Assembly: GCA_963732765.1 (NCBI GenBank) | Contig: CAVTAS010000001.1 | Span: 248,001-312,000 of the forward strand | Direction: 5' to 3' | Source of the DNA: JANYHF01 sp963732765 | Lineage (GTDB): Bacteria; Pseudomonadota; Alphaproteobacteria; Rhizobiales; Hyphomicrobiaceae | DNA length: 64,000 bases | Shown: piece after piece, positions 53,522-62,721 of the stretch | How positions within the stretch are numbered: the first letter of the stretch is position 1 | Layout of the letters: every line of letters begins with the position of its first letter | Position numbers and translations under genes: made by a program | Notes under the pieces: model-generated | The model's input: the letters and a program-made list of their open reading frames with translations, nothing else | Told to the model about the DNA's origin: nothing | The model's database searches: none

Positions 53522-54871
53522 ATCATGTCCCCCACCGCACTCCTTGCCGCCGAGCGCGCCCGCTTTGCTGCGGCAAACCCCCGCTCGGCGGCTCTGGCAG
53601 TAGAGACGAAAAAGCACTGGCTTGCGGGCGTGCCACTGCACTGGATGGCCGATTGGGGAACGCCGCATCCCCTCTTTGTCGCCAGCGCGCAGGGCAACCG
53701 GCTCACCGACGTGGATGGCCACACTTACATCGACTTCTGCCTCGGCGACACCGGCGCCATGTTCGGCCACTCACCCGCCCCGGTCATGGATGCCATCGCG
53801 CGCCAGCTTGGCCGGGGGCTGACGACCATGCTCCCGTCCGAAGATGCCGCGCCGGTCGGCCGTCTGCTGGGGGAGCGTTTCGGCCTCCCATTCTGGCAAG
53901 TCACCGCCACCGCCAGCGACGCCAACCGCTCGGTCATCCGCTGGGCGCGCGGCGTCACCGGTCGCCGGAAAGTCCTGGTTTTCAACGGCTGCTATCACGG
54001 CGCAGTCGACGACGCTTTCGTGTCGCTCGAAAACGGCGCGCCACGCAACCGTCCCGGCCTGGTCGGCCAGGTGCAGGACTTGACGCAGACTACCACCGTC
54101 ATCGAATTCAACGATCTCGACGCGCTCTCCAAGGCGCTGGCCAACCGAGACATCGCCTGCGTGCTCGCCGAGCCGGTCATGACCAACTGCGCCATGGTGC
54201 TTCCCGATCCCGGCTACCACGAGGAGCTGCGCCGCCTCACCCGCGAAGCCGGCACGCTGCTGATCATCGACGAGACGCACACCATCTCGTCGTCGGCCTC
54301 CGGATATACGGGAGCGCATGGCCTGGAGCCGGATCTGTTCGTGCTCGGCAAACCCATCGCCGGCGGGATCCCCTGCGCCGTCTACGGCTGGAGCGCCGAG
54401 GTCGATGCCCGCATCCGGAAACTCCTCGCCGGCAAAGAGTCTGGCTATTCCGGCATCGGCACCACGCTCTCGGGCAGCCCCTTGCAACTCGCCGCCATGC
54501 GCGCCGTCCTCGAGCACGTCCTCACGCCGGCCACCTATGCGGCTGCAACTCCGATCGCCGAATATCTCGAATCCGGTATCGCCGCGCTCATCTCGAAACA
54601 CCAACTCTCCTGGCACGTTGTCCGCGTCGGTCTGCGCGCCGAAATTCTCACCGCGCCCGTCCCGCCTCGCAATGGCGCCGAGGCCAACCTCATCGCACAC
54701 GGCCCGGTCGAGCAGGCTTTGCATCTCTATTGTCTGAATAGGGGTGTCCTTATCACCCCGTTTCACACTATGCTGCTGGTATCGCCCGCCACCGCGCGGG
54801 ACGACATCACCCACCTGCTGCATATCCTTGAAGGAGCATTTGCGGCCTTGATCCGGGGCTCCGCGCCCTGA
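53516..54871 (+). CDS. Class III aminotransferase (glutamate-1-semialdehyde aminotransferase-like)
   Basis: 451 residues, ATG 53516; a second ATG at 53525 is possible. The PLP fold has LTDVDGHTYIDFCLGDTGAM, FGHSPAPV near residues 65-100 and FNGCYHGAVDDAF. The Asp for the PLP ring N is in LLIIDETHTISSSASGYTG and the Schiff-base Lys in LGKPIAGGIPCAVYGWS. The motif set resembles GSA-aminomutase relatives, but the neighbourhood (glutamine-synthetase-like ligase, GNAT) suggests a transaminase of amines or amino acids rather than heme synthesis. First gene of a three-gene set. Confidence 0.9.
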   Translation: MNIMSPTALLAAERARFAAANPRSAALAVETKKHWLAGVPLHWMADWGTPHPLFVASAQGNRLTDVDGHTYIDFCLGDTGAMFGHSPAPVMDAIARQLGRGLTTMLPSEDAAPVGRLLGERFGLPFWQVTATASDANRSVIRWARGVTGRRKVLVFNGCYHGAVDDAFVSLENGAPRNRPGLVGQVQDLTQTTTVIEFNDLDALSKALANRDIACVLAEPVMTNCAMVLPDPGYHEELRRLTREAGTLLIIDETHTISSSASGYTGAHGLEPDLFVLGKPIAGGIPCAVYGWSAEVDARIRKLLAGKESGYSGIGTTLSGSPLQLAAMRAVLEHVLTPATYAAATPIAEYLESGIAALISKHQLSWHVVRVGLRAEILTAPVPPRNGAEANLIAHGPVEQALHLYCLNRGVLITPFHTMLLVSPATARDDITHLLHILEGAFAALIRGSAP

Positions 54872-54891
54872 AATGCTAAGGACACTACATC

Positions 54892-56283
54892 ATGACTGCC
54901 CTGCCAGACGGCGCCAAGCTCGCCGCCGAAGCGCGCTCTTTTCTTGAAGCCAACCGGGACGTTACGCATATCGCCATGGTCTTTACCGACCTGTGCGGCG
55001 TGGCTCGCGGCAAACTGCTCACCCGCGAAGAACTCGAACCCGCCTTCCGCTCCGGCCGCTATTTCCCGGGATCGATGCTCAGCATCGACGTCACCGGCCG
55101 CGATGTCGAAGAGACCGGCCTGGTCTGGGAAGATGGCGACGGCGATCGCCTCTGTTGGGCCGTCCCCGGGACCCTCTCCCGCGTGCCCTGGCTGATGCCG
55201 AACGACACCGAGGCGCAGTATCTCGCGACCATTCACGAGTTGGATGGCACCCCAGCGGTCGCCGATCCGCGCCAGACCCTCGCCCGCGTTATCGAGCGCT
55301 TTTACGCCGAGACCGGGCTGACACCGGTCGCCGCCATCGAGTTGGAATTCTACCTCATGGACCGCGACAGTGCGCTCGCTGGCCGCCCGACCCCGCCGCG
55401 CTCGCTGACCAACGGAGCGCTGACCAACCAGATCCAGTGCTATCTCTTGCAGGATCTGGAGGACTTCGGCCCGTTCTTCCGCGATATGTACGCGGGCGCC
55501 GAAATCCAGGGCATCCCGGCAGAAGCGCTGATCTCGGAATACGCACCCGGTCAGATGGAAATCGGCCTCAAGCACCGCGCCGATGCCTTGCGGGCCTGCG
55601 ACGACGCCATCATGTTCAAACGCCTGGTCAAGGGCACCGCAGACAAGCACAAGCTGATCGCCAGCTTCATGGCAAAGCCGTACCGCGACCAGGCCGGTTG
55701 CGGCATGCACATCCATGTCAGCCTGAACGACAAGCACGGCAAGAATGCCTTCGCCAGCCCTGATCCGGCCAAGCATCCCCTGCTGCTGCATGCGGTCGCA
55801 GGCCTCAAGGACACGATGGCCGACAGCCTGGCCATCTACGCCCCGAACGCCAATTCGTACCGGCGCTTCCGTAAGCAGATGTACGCGCCGGTGAAGCCGA
55901 ACTGGGGCATCAACAACCGCACGGTGTCGATCCGCATTCCGGCAGCCACCGGTTCGGCCTCGCATCTGGAGCATCGGATTTCCGGGGCGGACGCCAATCC
56001 GTACCTGGCACTGGCGGCTGTTCTGGGTGGCATGCTCTACGGCATCACGGGGAAACGCGATCCCGGGCCGCCGATCAAGGGCAACGGCTATGCCCAGCCC
56101 GCCGATCCGTTGCCGACCCACTGGATTGCGGCAATTGAGGCCTTGCGCAAATCAGCGCCGATGCGAGAGTACCTCGGCTCAAGATTCGTCGATGTATTCA
56201 CGGCCATCAAGGAAGCTGAAGCAGACCGGTTCTACGCCGAACCGCAGCCGCTGGACTTCGACTACTACCTCCGGAACATCTGA
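54892..56283 (+). CDS. Glutamine synthetase family protein (gamma-glutamyl ligase-like)
   Basis: 463 residues, ATG 54892, 20 bp after the aminotransferase stop. The beta-grasp N-domain has MVFTDLCGVARGKLLTREEL. Catalytic metal/ATP motifs are AAIELEFYLMD, YAPGQMEIGLKHRADALRAC and GCGMHIHVSLNDKHGKNAF. The ligand loop NSYRRFRKQMYAPVKPNWGI and NNRTVSIRIPA complete the barrel. The absence of the adenylylation Tyr loop and the overall type match GlnA-like/PuuA ligases that glutamylate amines. Coupled with the aminotransferase it probably handles a polyamine or amino acid amide. Confidence 0.92.
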   Translation: MTALPDGAKLAAEARSFLEANRDVTHIAMVFTDLCGVARGKLLTREELEPAFRSGRYFPGSMLSIDVTGRDVEETGLVWEDGDGDRLCWAVPGTLSRVPWLMPNDTEAQYLATIHELDGTPAVADPRQTLARVIERFYAETGLTPVAAIELEFYLMDRDSALAGRPTPPRSLTNGALTNQIQCYLLQDLEDFGPFFRDMYAGAEIQGIPAEALISEYAPGQMEIGLKHRADALRACDDAIMFKRLVKGTADKHKLIASFMAKPYRDQAGCGMHIHVSLNDKHGKNAFASPDPAKHPLLLHAVAGLKDTMADSLAIYAPNANSYRRFRKQMYAPVKPNWGINNRTVSIRIPAATGSASHLEHRISGADANPYLALAAVLGGMLYGITGKRDPGPPIKGNGYAQPADPLPTHWIAAIEALRKSAPMREYLGSRFVDVFTAIKEAEADRFYAEPQPLDFDYYLRNI

Positions 56284-56286
56284 ACA

Positions 56287-57021
56287 ATGCAACACAAGAA
56301 CAGTCTGGGTCAGCTGATTGGGGCGCCTGTCCCGACCTGGACCGAGCGGCGTAAGCCACCCAAGGTCGCGGTTCGAGGGCAATACGCCGCCATCGAACCG
56401 CTCGACCCCAAGGCGCGCGCCGCCGAGCTGTTCGAGGCCGTCTCGGAGGACAAAGACGGCCGCATGTGGACTTACCTGCCGTATGGTCCATTCGTCACGC
56501 GGGAAGCCTATGCGGGTTGGATGTATCTCACCTGCATGGGCGACGACCCGCAGTTCTATTCGATCGTCGACCTGAAAGGCGGCGCGGTTGGCATGGCCAG
56601 CTTGATGCGTGTCGATCCCAAAGGCGGCTCGATCGAGGTCGGCCACATCAGCCTCAGCCCGCGCGCGCAGAAGAGCCGGGTGGCGACCGAAGCCATGTAC
56701 CTGATGATGAAACGCGCCTTCGACGAACTGGCGTACCGCCGCTACGAATGGAAATGCGATGCGCTGAACGAAGCCTCACGCGCGGCGGCCGAGCGGCTGG
56801 GGTTCACCTACGAAGGCACCTTCCGCCAGGCCACCATGTATAAGGGCCGTAACCGCGATACCGCCTGGTTCGCAATTATCGACAAGGAATGGCCGTTCCT
56901 GAAATCGGCCTTCGAGACCTGGCTGAAGCCGGATAATTTCGATGCCGAGGGTAAGCAGAAGGTGCGGCTGTCAACGTTGACGGCAGAAGCGCTGAAGGAG
57001 GCGCGGGCGCCGGTGGTGTGA
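56287..57021 (+). CDS. GNAT family N-acetyltransferase (RimJ/RimL-like)
   Basis: 244 residues, ATG 56287, only 3 bp after the ligase stop. After an N-terminal extension come VGMASLMRVDPKGGSIEVGH, ISLSPRAQKSRVATEAMYLM (the acetyl-CoA pyrophosphate loop) and YRRYEWKCDALNEASRAAAE. The end is RLGFTYEGTFRQATMYKGRN, a RimJ/RimL hallmark. It probably acetylates an amine or amino acid in the same route as the two preceding enzymes. Confidence 0.92.
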   Translation: MQHKNSLGQLIGAPVPTWTERRKPPKVAVRGQYAAIEPLDPKARAAELFEAVSEDKDGRMWTYLPYGPFVTREAYAGWMYLTCMGDDPQFYSIVDLKGGAVGMASLMRVDPKGGSIEVGHISLSPRAQKSRVATEAMYLMMKRAFDELAYRRYEWKCDALNEASRAAAERLGFTYEGTFRQATMYKGRNRDTAWFAIIDKEWPFLKSAFETWLKPDNFDAEGKQKVRLSTLTAEALKEARAPVV

Positions 57022-57033
57022 GGCTTGGCGAAC

Positions 57034-57073
57034 TTCTCCTCTCCCCTCGCAACGAGGCGAGGGGAGAGGAGAA
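57034..57073 (+). promoter_or_regulatory. Perfect 17-bp hairpin covering the mutM ribosome-binding site
   Basis: TTCTCCTCTCCCCTCGC (57034-57050), loop AACGAG, then the exact complement GCGAGGGGAGAGGAGAA (57057-57073). The right arm contains GGAGAGGAGAA, the Shine-Dalgarno for the mutM ATG at 57077. The arm sequence resembles the ends of structured repeats A and B. It could act as a terminator for the upstream operon or as a translational switch. Confidence 0.7.
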
Positions 57074-57076
57074 AAA

Positions 57077-57964
57077 ATGCCCGAATTGCCCGAAGTAGAA
57101 ACTGTGATGCGCGGGCTCACTCCAGCGATGGCGGGAGCGCGCATTGTCAGCGTCGAGCAGCGCCGGGCGGACCTGCGATTTCCGCTGCCTGAGCGGATGC
57201 CGGAGCGGCTGGCGGGGCGCCGTATCGTCAGCTTGAGCCGCCGCGCCAAATACATCCTGTTTCATCTCGATAAGGACGAAATTCTGATCGCCCATCTCGG
57301 CATGACGGGGCGGTTCACCGTCAGCACGCCCGTATCCGATGCGATGATCGCCGACGGCGCGTTCACCCAGGCTTCGGGGGGAGATCCCGCGCACGACCAT
57401 GTGCTCATCCATCTCTCGAACCGGCACACCGTCACTTACAACGATGCGCGCCGTTTCGGCTACATCGATCTGCTGCCAACAGATGATATGCCAACGCACA
57501 AACTGTTCCGCGAACTTGGCGTCGAGCCGATGTCGGACGATCTGACGCCGGCCTATCTGGCAAGCCAAGCCGTTGGCCGCCGCGTCGATCTGAAGGCCTT
57601 CCTGATGGACCAGCATGTCATCGCGGGGCTGGGCAACATCTATGTCAGCGAGGCGCTCTTCCGCGCCCGCCTCAAGCCGACCCGCATGGCGCATACCATC
57701 GCCGACCGGCGCGGTCTCCCGCGCCCGCAAACCGTGGCGCTCACCAACGCCGTCCGCGAGGTGCTCGCCGACGCCATCGCGGCCGGCGGGTCAAGTTTGC
57801 GCGATTATGTGCAGGCGAGCGGCGAATTGGGCTACTTTCAGAAGGCCCATGCGGTCTATGATCGGGCCGATCGGCCCTGCCTGCGCGAGGCTTGCGGCGG
57901 TACCATCAGCCGGATCGTGCAAGGCACGCGCTCGACGTTCTATTGTCCCCGCTGCCAGCGTTGA
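57077..57964 (+). CDS. mutM: Bifunctional formamidopyrimidine-DNA glycosylase/AP lyase
   Basis: 295 residues, ATG 57077. It begins MPELPEVETVMRGLTPAM (catalytic Pro after Met removal, Glu). The Lys is in SLSRRAKYILFHLDKD, the helix-two-turn-helix in FLMDQHVIAGLGNIYVSEAL, and the C-terminal zinc finger in the last about 35 residues (Cys-x4-Cys ... YCPRC). It excises 8-oxoguanine and other oxidised purines and nicks the abasic site. Followed 11 bp later by an enoyl-CoA hydratase gene, a familiar alphaproteobacterial pairing. Confidence 0.97.
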   Translation: MPELPEVETVMRGLTPAMAGARIVSVEQRRADLRFPLPERMPERLAGRRIVSLSRRAKYILFHLDKDEILIAHLGMTGRFTVSTPVSDAMIADGAFTQASGGDPAHDHVLIHLSNRHTVTYNDARRFGYIDLLPTDDMPTHKLFRELGVEPMSDDLTPAYLASQAVGRRVDLKAFLMDQHVIAGLGNIYVSEALFRARLKPTRMAHTIADRRGLPRPQTVALTNAVREVLADAIAAGGSSLRDYVQASGELGYFQKAHAVYDRADRPCLREACGGTISRIVQGTRSTFYCPRCQR

Positions 57965-57975
57965 GGAGAGGCCCC

Positions 57976-58749
<774 letters not shown>

Positions 58750-58773
58750 GGCCTGGCGGCTGGCGCAGGACCA

Positions 58774-58978
58774 CCCTCTCCCCCGTTTTCGGGGGAGAGG
58801 AGACCGCGTCTCGCAGGCGGCCTTTTCGCCGCCAAGAGCCACGCGGTCGGTGAGGGGCAGGAGCTTGCTCCGGCCCTTTCGCCACGAGTACGGAGCAAGC
58901 GGCTGCCCCTCACCCGGCGCTCTTTCCTCGCCTTCGGCTCGGGCGCCACCCTCTCCCCCCTGAAGAAGGGGGAGAGGG
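58774..58978. repeat. Structured repeat B, 205 bp with 11-bp terminal inverted repeats
   Basis: Starts CCCTCTCCCCC and ends GGGGGAGAGGG. The interior shows GAGACCGCGTCTCGCAG, CAAGAGCCACGCGGTCGG, GAGGGGCAG, ACGGAGCAAGC, GCTGCCCCTCACC and TTTCCTCG in the order found in repeat A. It fills the gap between the convergent hydratase and xseB genes and ends 4 bp from the xseB stop, so it may serve as a two-way terminator. Confidence 0.85.
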
Positions 58979-58982
58979 AAGT

Positions 58983-59258
58983 TTAAGCCTGCTCCGCATC
59001 CATGGGCTCGGTCCCCTTCACCTCGCCCTTGGCATCCAGCGTGATCTTCTCCACGCGCATCTCGGCCTGTTTCAGCAGCCGGTCGCAGTGGTCTTTCAGC
59101 GCTTCGCCGCGCTCCCAGATGTTAATGCTCTCCTCAAGCTCGACGTCGCCGCGCTCAAGGCGGCTGACGATCTGCTCAAGCTCCTTCAGCGAGCGCTCGA
59201 ACGAGAGCTCCTTGATGTCGGGATAGCGGGTCGCCGGTTTCGCCACGTTGGTCTCCAC
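58983..59258 (-). CDS. xseB: Exodeoxyribonuclease VII small subunit
   Basis: 91 residues from GTG 59258. The ELSFERSLKELEQIVSRLER block with GDVELEESINIWERGEALKD and a coiled tail RLLKQAEMRVEKI is the XseB signature. It forms ExoVII with XseA, degrading single-stranded DNA. Its partner xseA is not in the window. The start codon lies 18 bp from the end of the histone-deacetylase-like gene on the same strand. Confidence 0.95.
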   Translation of the reverse strand: METNVAKPATRYPDIKELSFERSLKELEQIVSRLERGDVELEESINIWERGEALKDHCDRLLKQAEMRVEKITLDAKGEVKGTEPMDAEQA

Positions 59259-59276
59259 GATCGTAACGTCGCGCCG

Positions 59277-60218
59277 TCAGGACGCGGCCTCCATGAGCAC
59301 ACCGATATGGGCCGCCGCCGAATGCGCAAGGCCGCCCAGATCATAGCCGCCTTCGAGCACCGAAACCACGCGTCCGTCAGCGCGTTTGGCCGCCCTATCC
59401 ACAAGCCTGTGCGTCATCCAGGCGAAATCCTCTTCGACCAGCGCGAGCCCGCCGAGCGGATCGTCGCGATGGGCGTCGAAGCCGGCGGAAATGATCAAGA
59501 GATCGAAGCCGAAGGCGTCCAGCGCCGGCAGGATGCGCTCGTCGAACGCCGCCTTTGCCGCCGCGCCGCCGTCGCCCGAGCGGAGCGGGGCGTTGCAGAT
59601 GTTGTTGTGGGCGCCGGTTTCGCTCAGCGCACCCGTCCCGGGATAGAGCGGCATCTGATGGATTGAGGCATAAAACAAGTCCGGCTTGTTCCAGAACACT
59701 TCTTGCGTGCCATTGCCGTGGTGGACGTCGAAATCGATTACTGCAACGCGCTCGGCTCCGTGCACGGCGCGGGCATGCTTGGCGGCGATGGCGGCATTTG
59801 AGAAGAAGCAGAAGCCCTGCACGCTCTGCGTTTCGGCGTGGTGACCAGGCGGGCGCGTGGCGCAGAAGGCGTTTTTGGCTTTGCCGGTCATGACCTGGTC
59901 GACCGCTTCTACTGCAGCGCCGCAGGAACGTAGTGCGGCCTCGAACGTGCCGTGCGCCATCGGCGTGTCGCTATCGACCAGAATGGTCGGCTCGCCTGCC
60001 TTGGGTTCGGCCTGGCGCAGCGACTCGATGAACACCATTGAATGCACGCGCCGGATAGCCTTTTCATCCGCCAGCGGAGCTTCGGCGCGCGTGAGCCCGC
60101 CGAACTTCGGATCGCGCAGCACCTGCTCGATGGCGCGCAGCCGGTCGGGTCGCTCGGGATGATGCGGGCCGGTGTCGTGCTTGAGGCAGGCGGGATGCGA
60201 GAGCAAGAGCGTGGACAT
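59277..60218 (-). CDS. Histone deacetylase family hydrolase
   Basis: 313 residues from ATG 60218 (the longer frame to 60323 has no homology before it). TLLLSHPACLKHDTGPHHPE at the start, FCATRPPGHHAETQSVQGFC, then the zinc site DFDVHHGNGTQEVFWNKPDL, SAGFDAHRDDPLGGL and VLEGGYDLGGLA. All HDAC/AcuC/APAH catalytic residues are visible. Bacterial members deacetylate acetylpolyamines or acetylated proteins. It lies in front of xseB and behind the SDR gene on the same strand. Confidence 0.93.
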   Translation of the reverse strand: MSTLLLSHPACLKHDTGPHHPERPDRLRAIEQVLRDPKFGGLTRAEAPLADEKAIRRVHSMVFIESLRQAEPKAGEPTILVDSDTPMAHGTFEAALRSCGAAVEAVDQVMTGKAKNAFCATRPPGHHAETQSVQGFCFFSNAAIAAKHARAVHGAERVAVIDFDVHHGNGTQEVFWNKPDLFYASIHQMPLYPGTGALSETGAHNNICNAPLRSGDGGAAAKAAFDERILPALDAFGFDLLIISAGFDAHRDDPLGGLALVEEDFAWMTHRLVDRAAKRADGRVVSVLEGGYDLGGLAHSAAAHIGVLMEAAS

Positions 60219-60237
60219 ATCAAGACTTTCGGGGTGA

Positions 60238-61101
60238 TCAGACTTTGGCCTGGAGCGATTGGGGCGGCAAGCTGTCTTCGGGCACGAAGAAATCCGGGGC
60301 GAGATCGACCGTAGGATCGACACGGTACGGATCGAAGTCGGTGATGCCGCGAGAGGCCAGAAACGTATCGTCGATCAGGAACTGCCCGGTCAAGTCGCCC
60401 GACGGGGTGGTGACGATTGCGTAAGCCGCATCGGCCACGATCTCCGGCTTGCGGCTGGCGCGCATCATGGACGGCCCGCCGACCACATTGGCGATGGCGG
60501 CGGTGGCAATGGTGGTGCGCGGCCAGAGCGCGTTGACGGCGATGCCATCGGCTTTCAGCTCTTCGGCAAGGCCCAGAACGCAAAGACTCATGCCGTACTT
60601 CGCCATCGTGTAGGCGAGGTGCGGGCCGAACCAGCGCGGCTCCAGAGTGAGCGGCGGCGACAACATCAGGATGTGCGGGTTGGTGGAGTTTCGTAAGGCC
60701 GGCAGGCAGAGTTTGGACACCAGGAACGTGCCGCGCGTGTTGACGCCCATCATCAGGTCGTAGCGCTTCATCTCGGTGGCGTCGGTGTTGGAAAGCGATA
60801 TGGCGCTGGCATTGTTCACACAGATATCGATACCGCCAAAGGCCTTTACGGTGGCCTCGACCGCGCCGGCGACCTCGGCCTCGTTGCGGATGTCGCATTG
60901 GATCGGCAGGGCTCGCCCTCCCGCAGCCTCGATCTCGGCCGCCGCGGTATGGATGGTGCCGGAGAGTTTGGGATGCGGTTCGCTGGTCTTGGCCGCGATG
61001 GCAATGTTGGCCCCGTCCCGCGCCGCGCGGAGCGCGATGGCAAGGCCAATGCCCCGGCTGCCGCCGGTGATGAACAAGGTTTTGCCTTTGAGACTGGTCA
61101 T
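60238..61101 (-). CDS. SDR family oxidoreductase (HSDL2-like)
   Basis: 287 residues from ATG 61101; an ATG at 61119 would add six residues. LKGKTLFITGGSRGIGLAIA, then ANIAIAAKTSEPHPKLSGTI, NNASAISLSNTDATEMKRYD and catalytic YTMAKYGMS. The end ITDFDPYRVDP is typical of hydroxysteroid dehydrogenase-like protein 2. Predicted to be an NAD(P)-dependent dehydrogenase of lipid-derived alcohols. A palindrome lies between it and the next gene. Confidence 0.92.
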   Translation of the reverse strand: MTSLKGKTLFITGGSRGIGLAIALRAARDGANIAIAAKTSEPHPKLSGTIHTAAAEIEAAGGRALPIQCDIRNEAEVAGAVEATVKAFGGIDICVNNASAISLSNTDATEMKRYDLMMGVNTRGTFLVSKLCLPALRNSTNPHILMLSPPLTLEPRWFGPHLAYTMAKYGMSLCVLGLAEELKADGIAVNALWPRTTIATAAIANVVGGPSMMRASRKPEIVADAAYAIVTTPSGDLTGQFLIDDTFLASRGITDFDPYRVDPTVDLAPDFFVPEDSLPPQSLQAKV

Positions 61102-61121
61102 TGTGCGCTCACGGATCATTG

Positions 61122-61191
61122 GTAGGGGCGGCTAGCGGCCGCCCTCGTGCAGCGCGCTCGCTGATAGAGGGCGGTCGCAAACCGCCCCTAC
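61122..61191. repeat. Extragenic inverted repeat (GTAGGGGCGG type)
   Basis: GTAGGGGCGG at 61122-61131 and its complement CCGCCCCTAC at 61182-61191, with further pairing inside (GCGGCCGCCCT with AGGGCGGTCGC). The right end overlaps the stop codon of the 509-residue protein. It probably serves as a terminator for the upstream gene or as a REP. Confidence 0.7.
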
Positions 61192-62717
61192 GCCGCAACC
61201 TTCCTCCGGCGGAATGGCCAAAGTACGATCCGTACAATGCTCATGATCTGCTCCCAAACGATCTTGATGATCATCACGTTGAATGACAGCCAGCCGACAA
61301 GCGGTGCAAAGAGCAACCAATAGAGTGTCTCCGAACCGATCCGCCCCGGCCAGCTGAACGGCGGCGCGATGCCCGCCACCTTGCGCTGTAGAAACGCCCA
61401 CCAGCGGCGGGTCTCGTAAACCGCGATCAGGCCGACGCCCCAGCTGTAGGCCACCATGAACTGCAGCCAGGCCGGGATGCCAGGGATGACGCGACTGTCC
61501 AGGTCCCATTGCGTGTCGCGGCTGTTCAGGCTGGCGGTGGTCGACTGCGGCCCAACGTTGCCCGCGACCCGGCCCGCGAGATCGACGGCGAATTCGACTG
61601 TCGATTCGCCCAGGCTCTTGCCCGCAACCTCGCCACTGGCGGCTGGTGCATCGGCAGCGGCCGGCTTGGCGGAGAGGCGGAAATGTCCGCTGGCACCCCA
61701 ATCGGCGTCGACAGTCAGCCGGCTTTGCCCGTGCGACAGAGCCGAAATGAAATCGCCCAGCGTGGTCTTGGCCATGGCGGTGTCCAGATGGGCGATGCCG
61801 CGCTCCTGCCATAGCCAGGTGGTGCTGCCGGGTTGCTTCAATGTGCCTGAATCGAGTAACAGGATGTTCACGTCGGATTTCTCGGCGGCAGCCAGCAGGT
61901 CGGCGACCGGAACGCCGGCCTCACCACCCGAGGCGCCGGCAAAGCGCAGGGTGCCGCCCTCCACCTTGCCGGTGACGATGATGGTCTGGCCACGGATCGA
62001 AGCCAGCGCCGCTTCGAAGGCTGCGGGATCGATCGTCTCGGCGAGTGGCAGGCCTTCAGGGCTGCGCTTGCCGGCGGCACTCAAGGTCTTGGGCCCGGCG
62101 GCATCCAGCGACATGACCCGGATGCCAGACTTGCCGAGCGGGCGCCGCAACTGCCAGAGTGATTCCGCGAACAGGCTGCGGTCCGTCAGGGCGAGGATGA
62201 CGCCGTCGTTCAGCTCGGCGAAGAGGCGCGTGGCCTCGCCGTCGCCCTGCCGCAGCAAGGGAAAACTTGCGTCGTCGACGGCCAGCCGCAGCTTGACATC
62301 GGAGGGCAGGGCCGAGAGTTGCGCGCGCGCGGCAAACGCTGTGTCTTCGCCAAGGAAGAGTGTCAGCCCCTTGCCATCCCCCGCCAGTCCCGCGAGCGCG
62401 CCGCGAACGGTCTGCGTGCTGGTGGCCGTGATGGTTTCGCCGGCCGCGTTGCGCAGGCGCCAGGCCCCGCCTTCGAGCGCCTCGGCGGCAATCGCGCCCC
62501 TCTGCAGCTCGGCCGGCAGCTTGCCGATGACCCGTACCGCACTCTCAAGTCCGGCGGTGACCTCGCCCGTCAGTCGGCCGGTTTTTCCTGCAACCTTGCC
62601 CGAGCTGGCGGCAATTTCGCCCAGCGTGCTCAACCAGTTGGCCTGGGCGGGCGCAACACTCAAGCCGCACACTGCAATGAGTGTGACGACGCAAGTTCGA
62701 AGCGCTCGCCTGACCAT
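61188..62717 (-). CDS. Hypothetical exported protein with C-terminal membrane helices
   Basis: 509 residues, ATG 62717. Signal peptide (RTCVVTLIAVCGLSVAPAQA) and a long soluble region of alternating strands (ALEGGAWRLRNAAGETITAT, RLAVDDASFPLLRQGDGEA, IIVTGKVEGGTLRFAGA). A coil AVDLAGRVAGNVG follows, then the C-terminal hydrophobic segments WLQFMVAYSWGVGLIAVYE, WLLFAPLVGWLSFNVMIIK and a basic end RRRKVAA. No family recognised. It lies 4 bp downstream of the acyl-CoA dehydrogenase gene, likely co-transcribed. Confidence 0.65.
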   Translation of the reverse strand: MVRRALRTCVVTLIAVCGLSVAPAQANWLSTLGEIAASSGKVAGKTGRLTGEVTAGLESAVRVIGKLPAELQRGAIAAEALEGGAWRLRNAAGETITATSTQTVRGALAGLAGDGKGLTLFLGEDTAFAARAQLSALPSDVKLRLAVDDASFPLLRQGDGEATRLFAELNDGVILALTDRSLFAESLWQLRRPLGKSGIRVMSLDAAGPKTLSAAGKRSPEGLPLAETIDPAAFEAALASIRGQTIIVTGKVEGGTLRFAGASGGEAGVPVADLLAAAEKSDVNILLLDSGTLKQPGSTTWLWQERGIAHLDTAMAKTTLGDFISALSHGQSRLTVDADWGASGHFRLSAKPAAADAPAASGEVAGKSLGESTVEFAVDLAGRVAGNVGPQSTTASLNSRDTQWDLDSRVIPGIPAWLQFMVAYSWGVGLIAVYETRRWWAFLQRKVAGIAPPFSWPGRIGSETLYWLLFAPLVGWLSFNVMIIKIVWEQIMSIVRIVLWPFRRRKVAA

Positions 62718-62721
62718 CCGC

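Noticed and set aside
53494..54741. 415-codon plus-strand frame overlapping the aminotransferase
   Set aside because: Out-of-frame Arg/Ala/Pro-rich reading of the aminotransferase gene.
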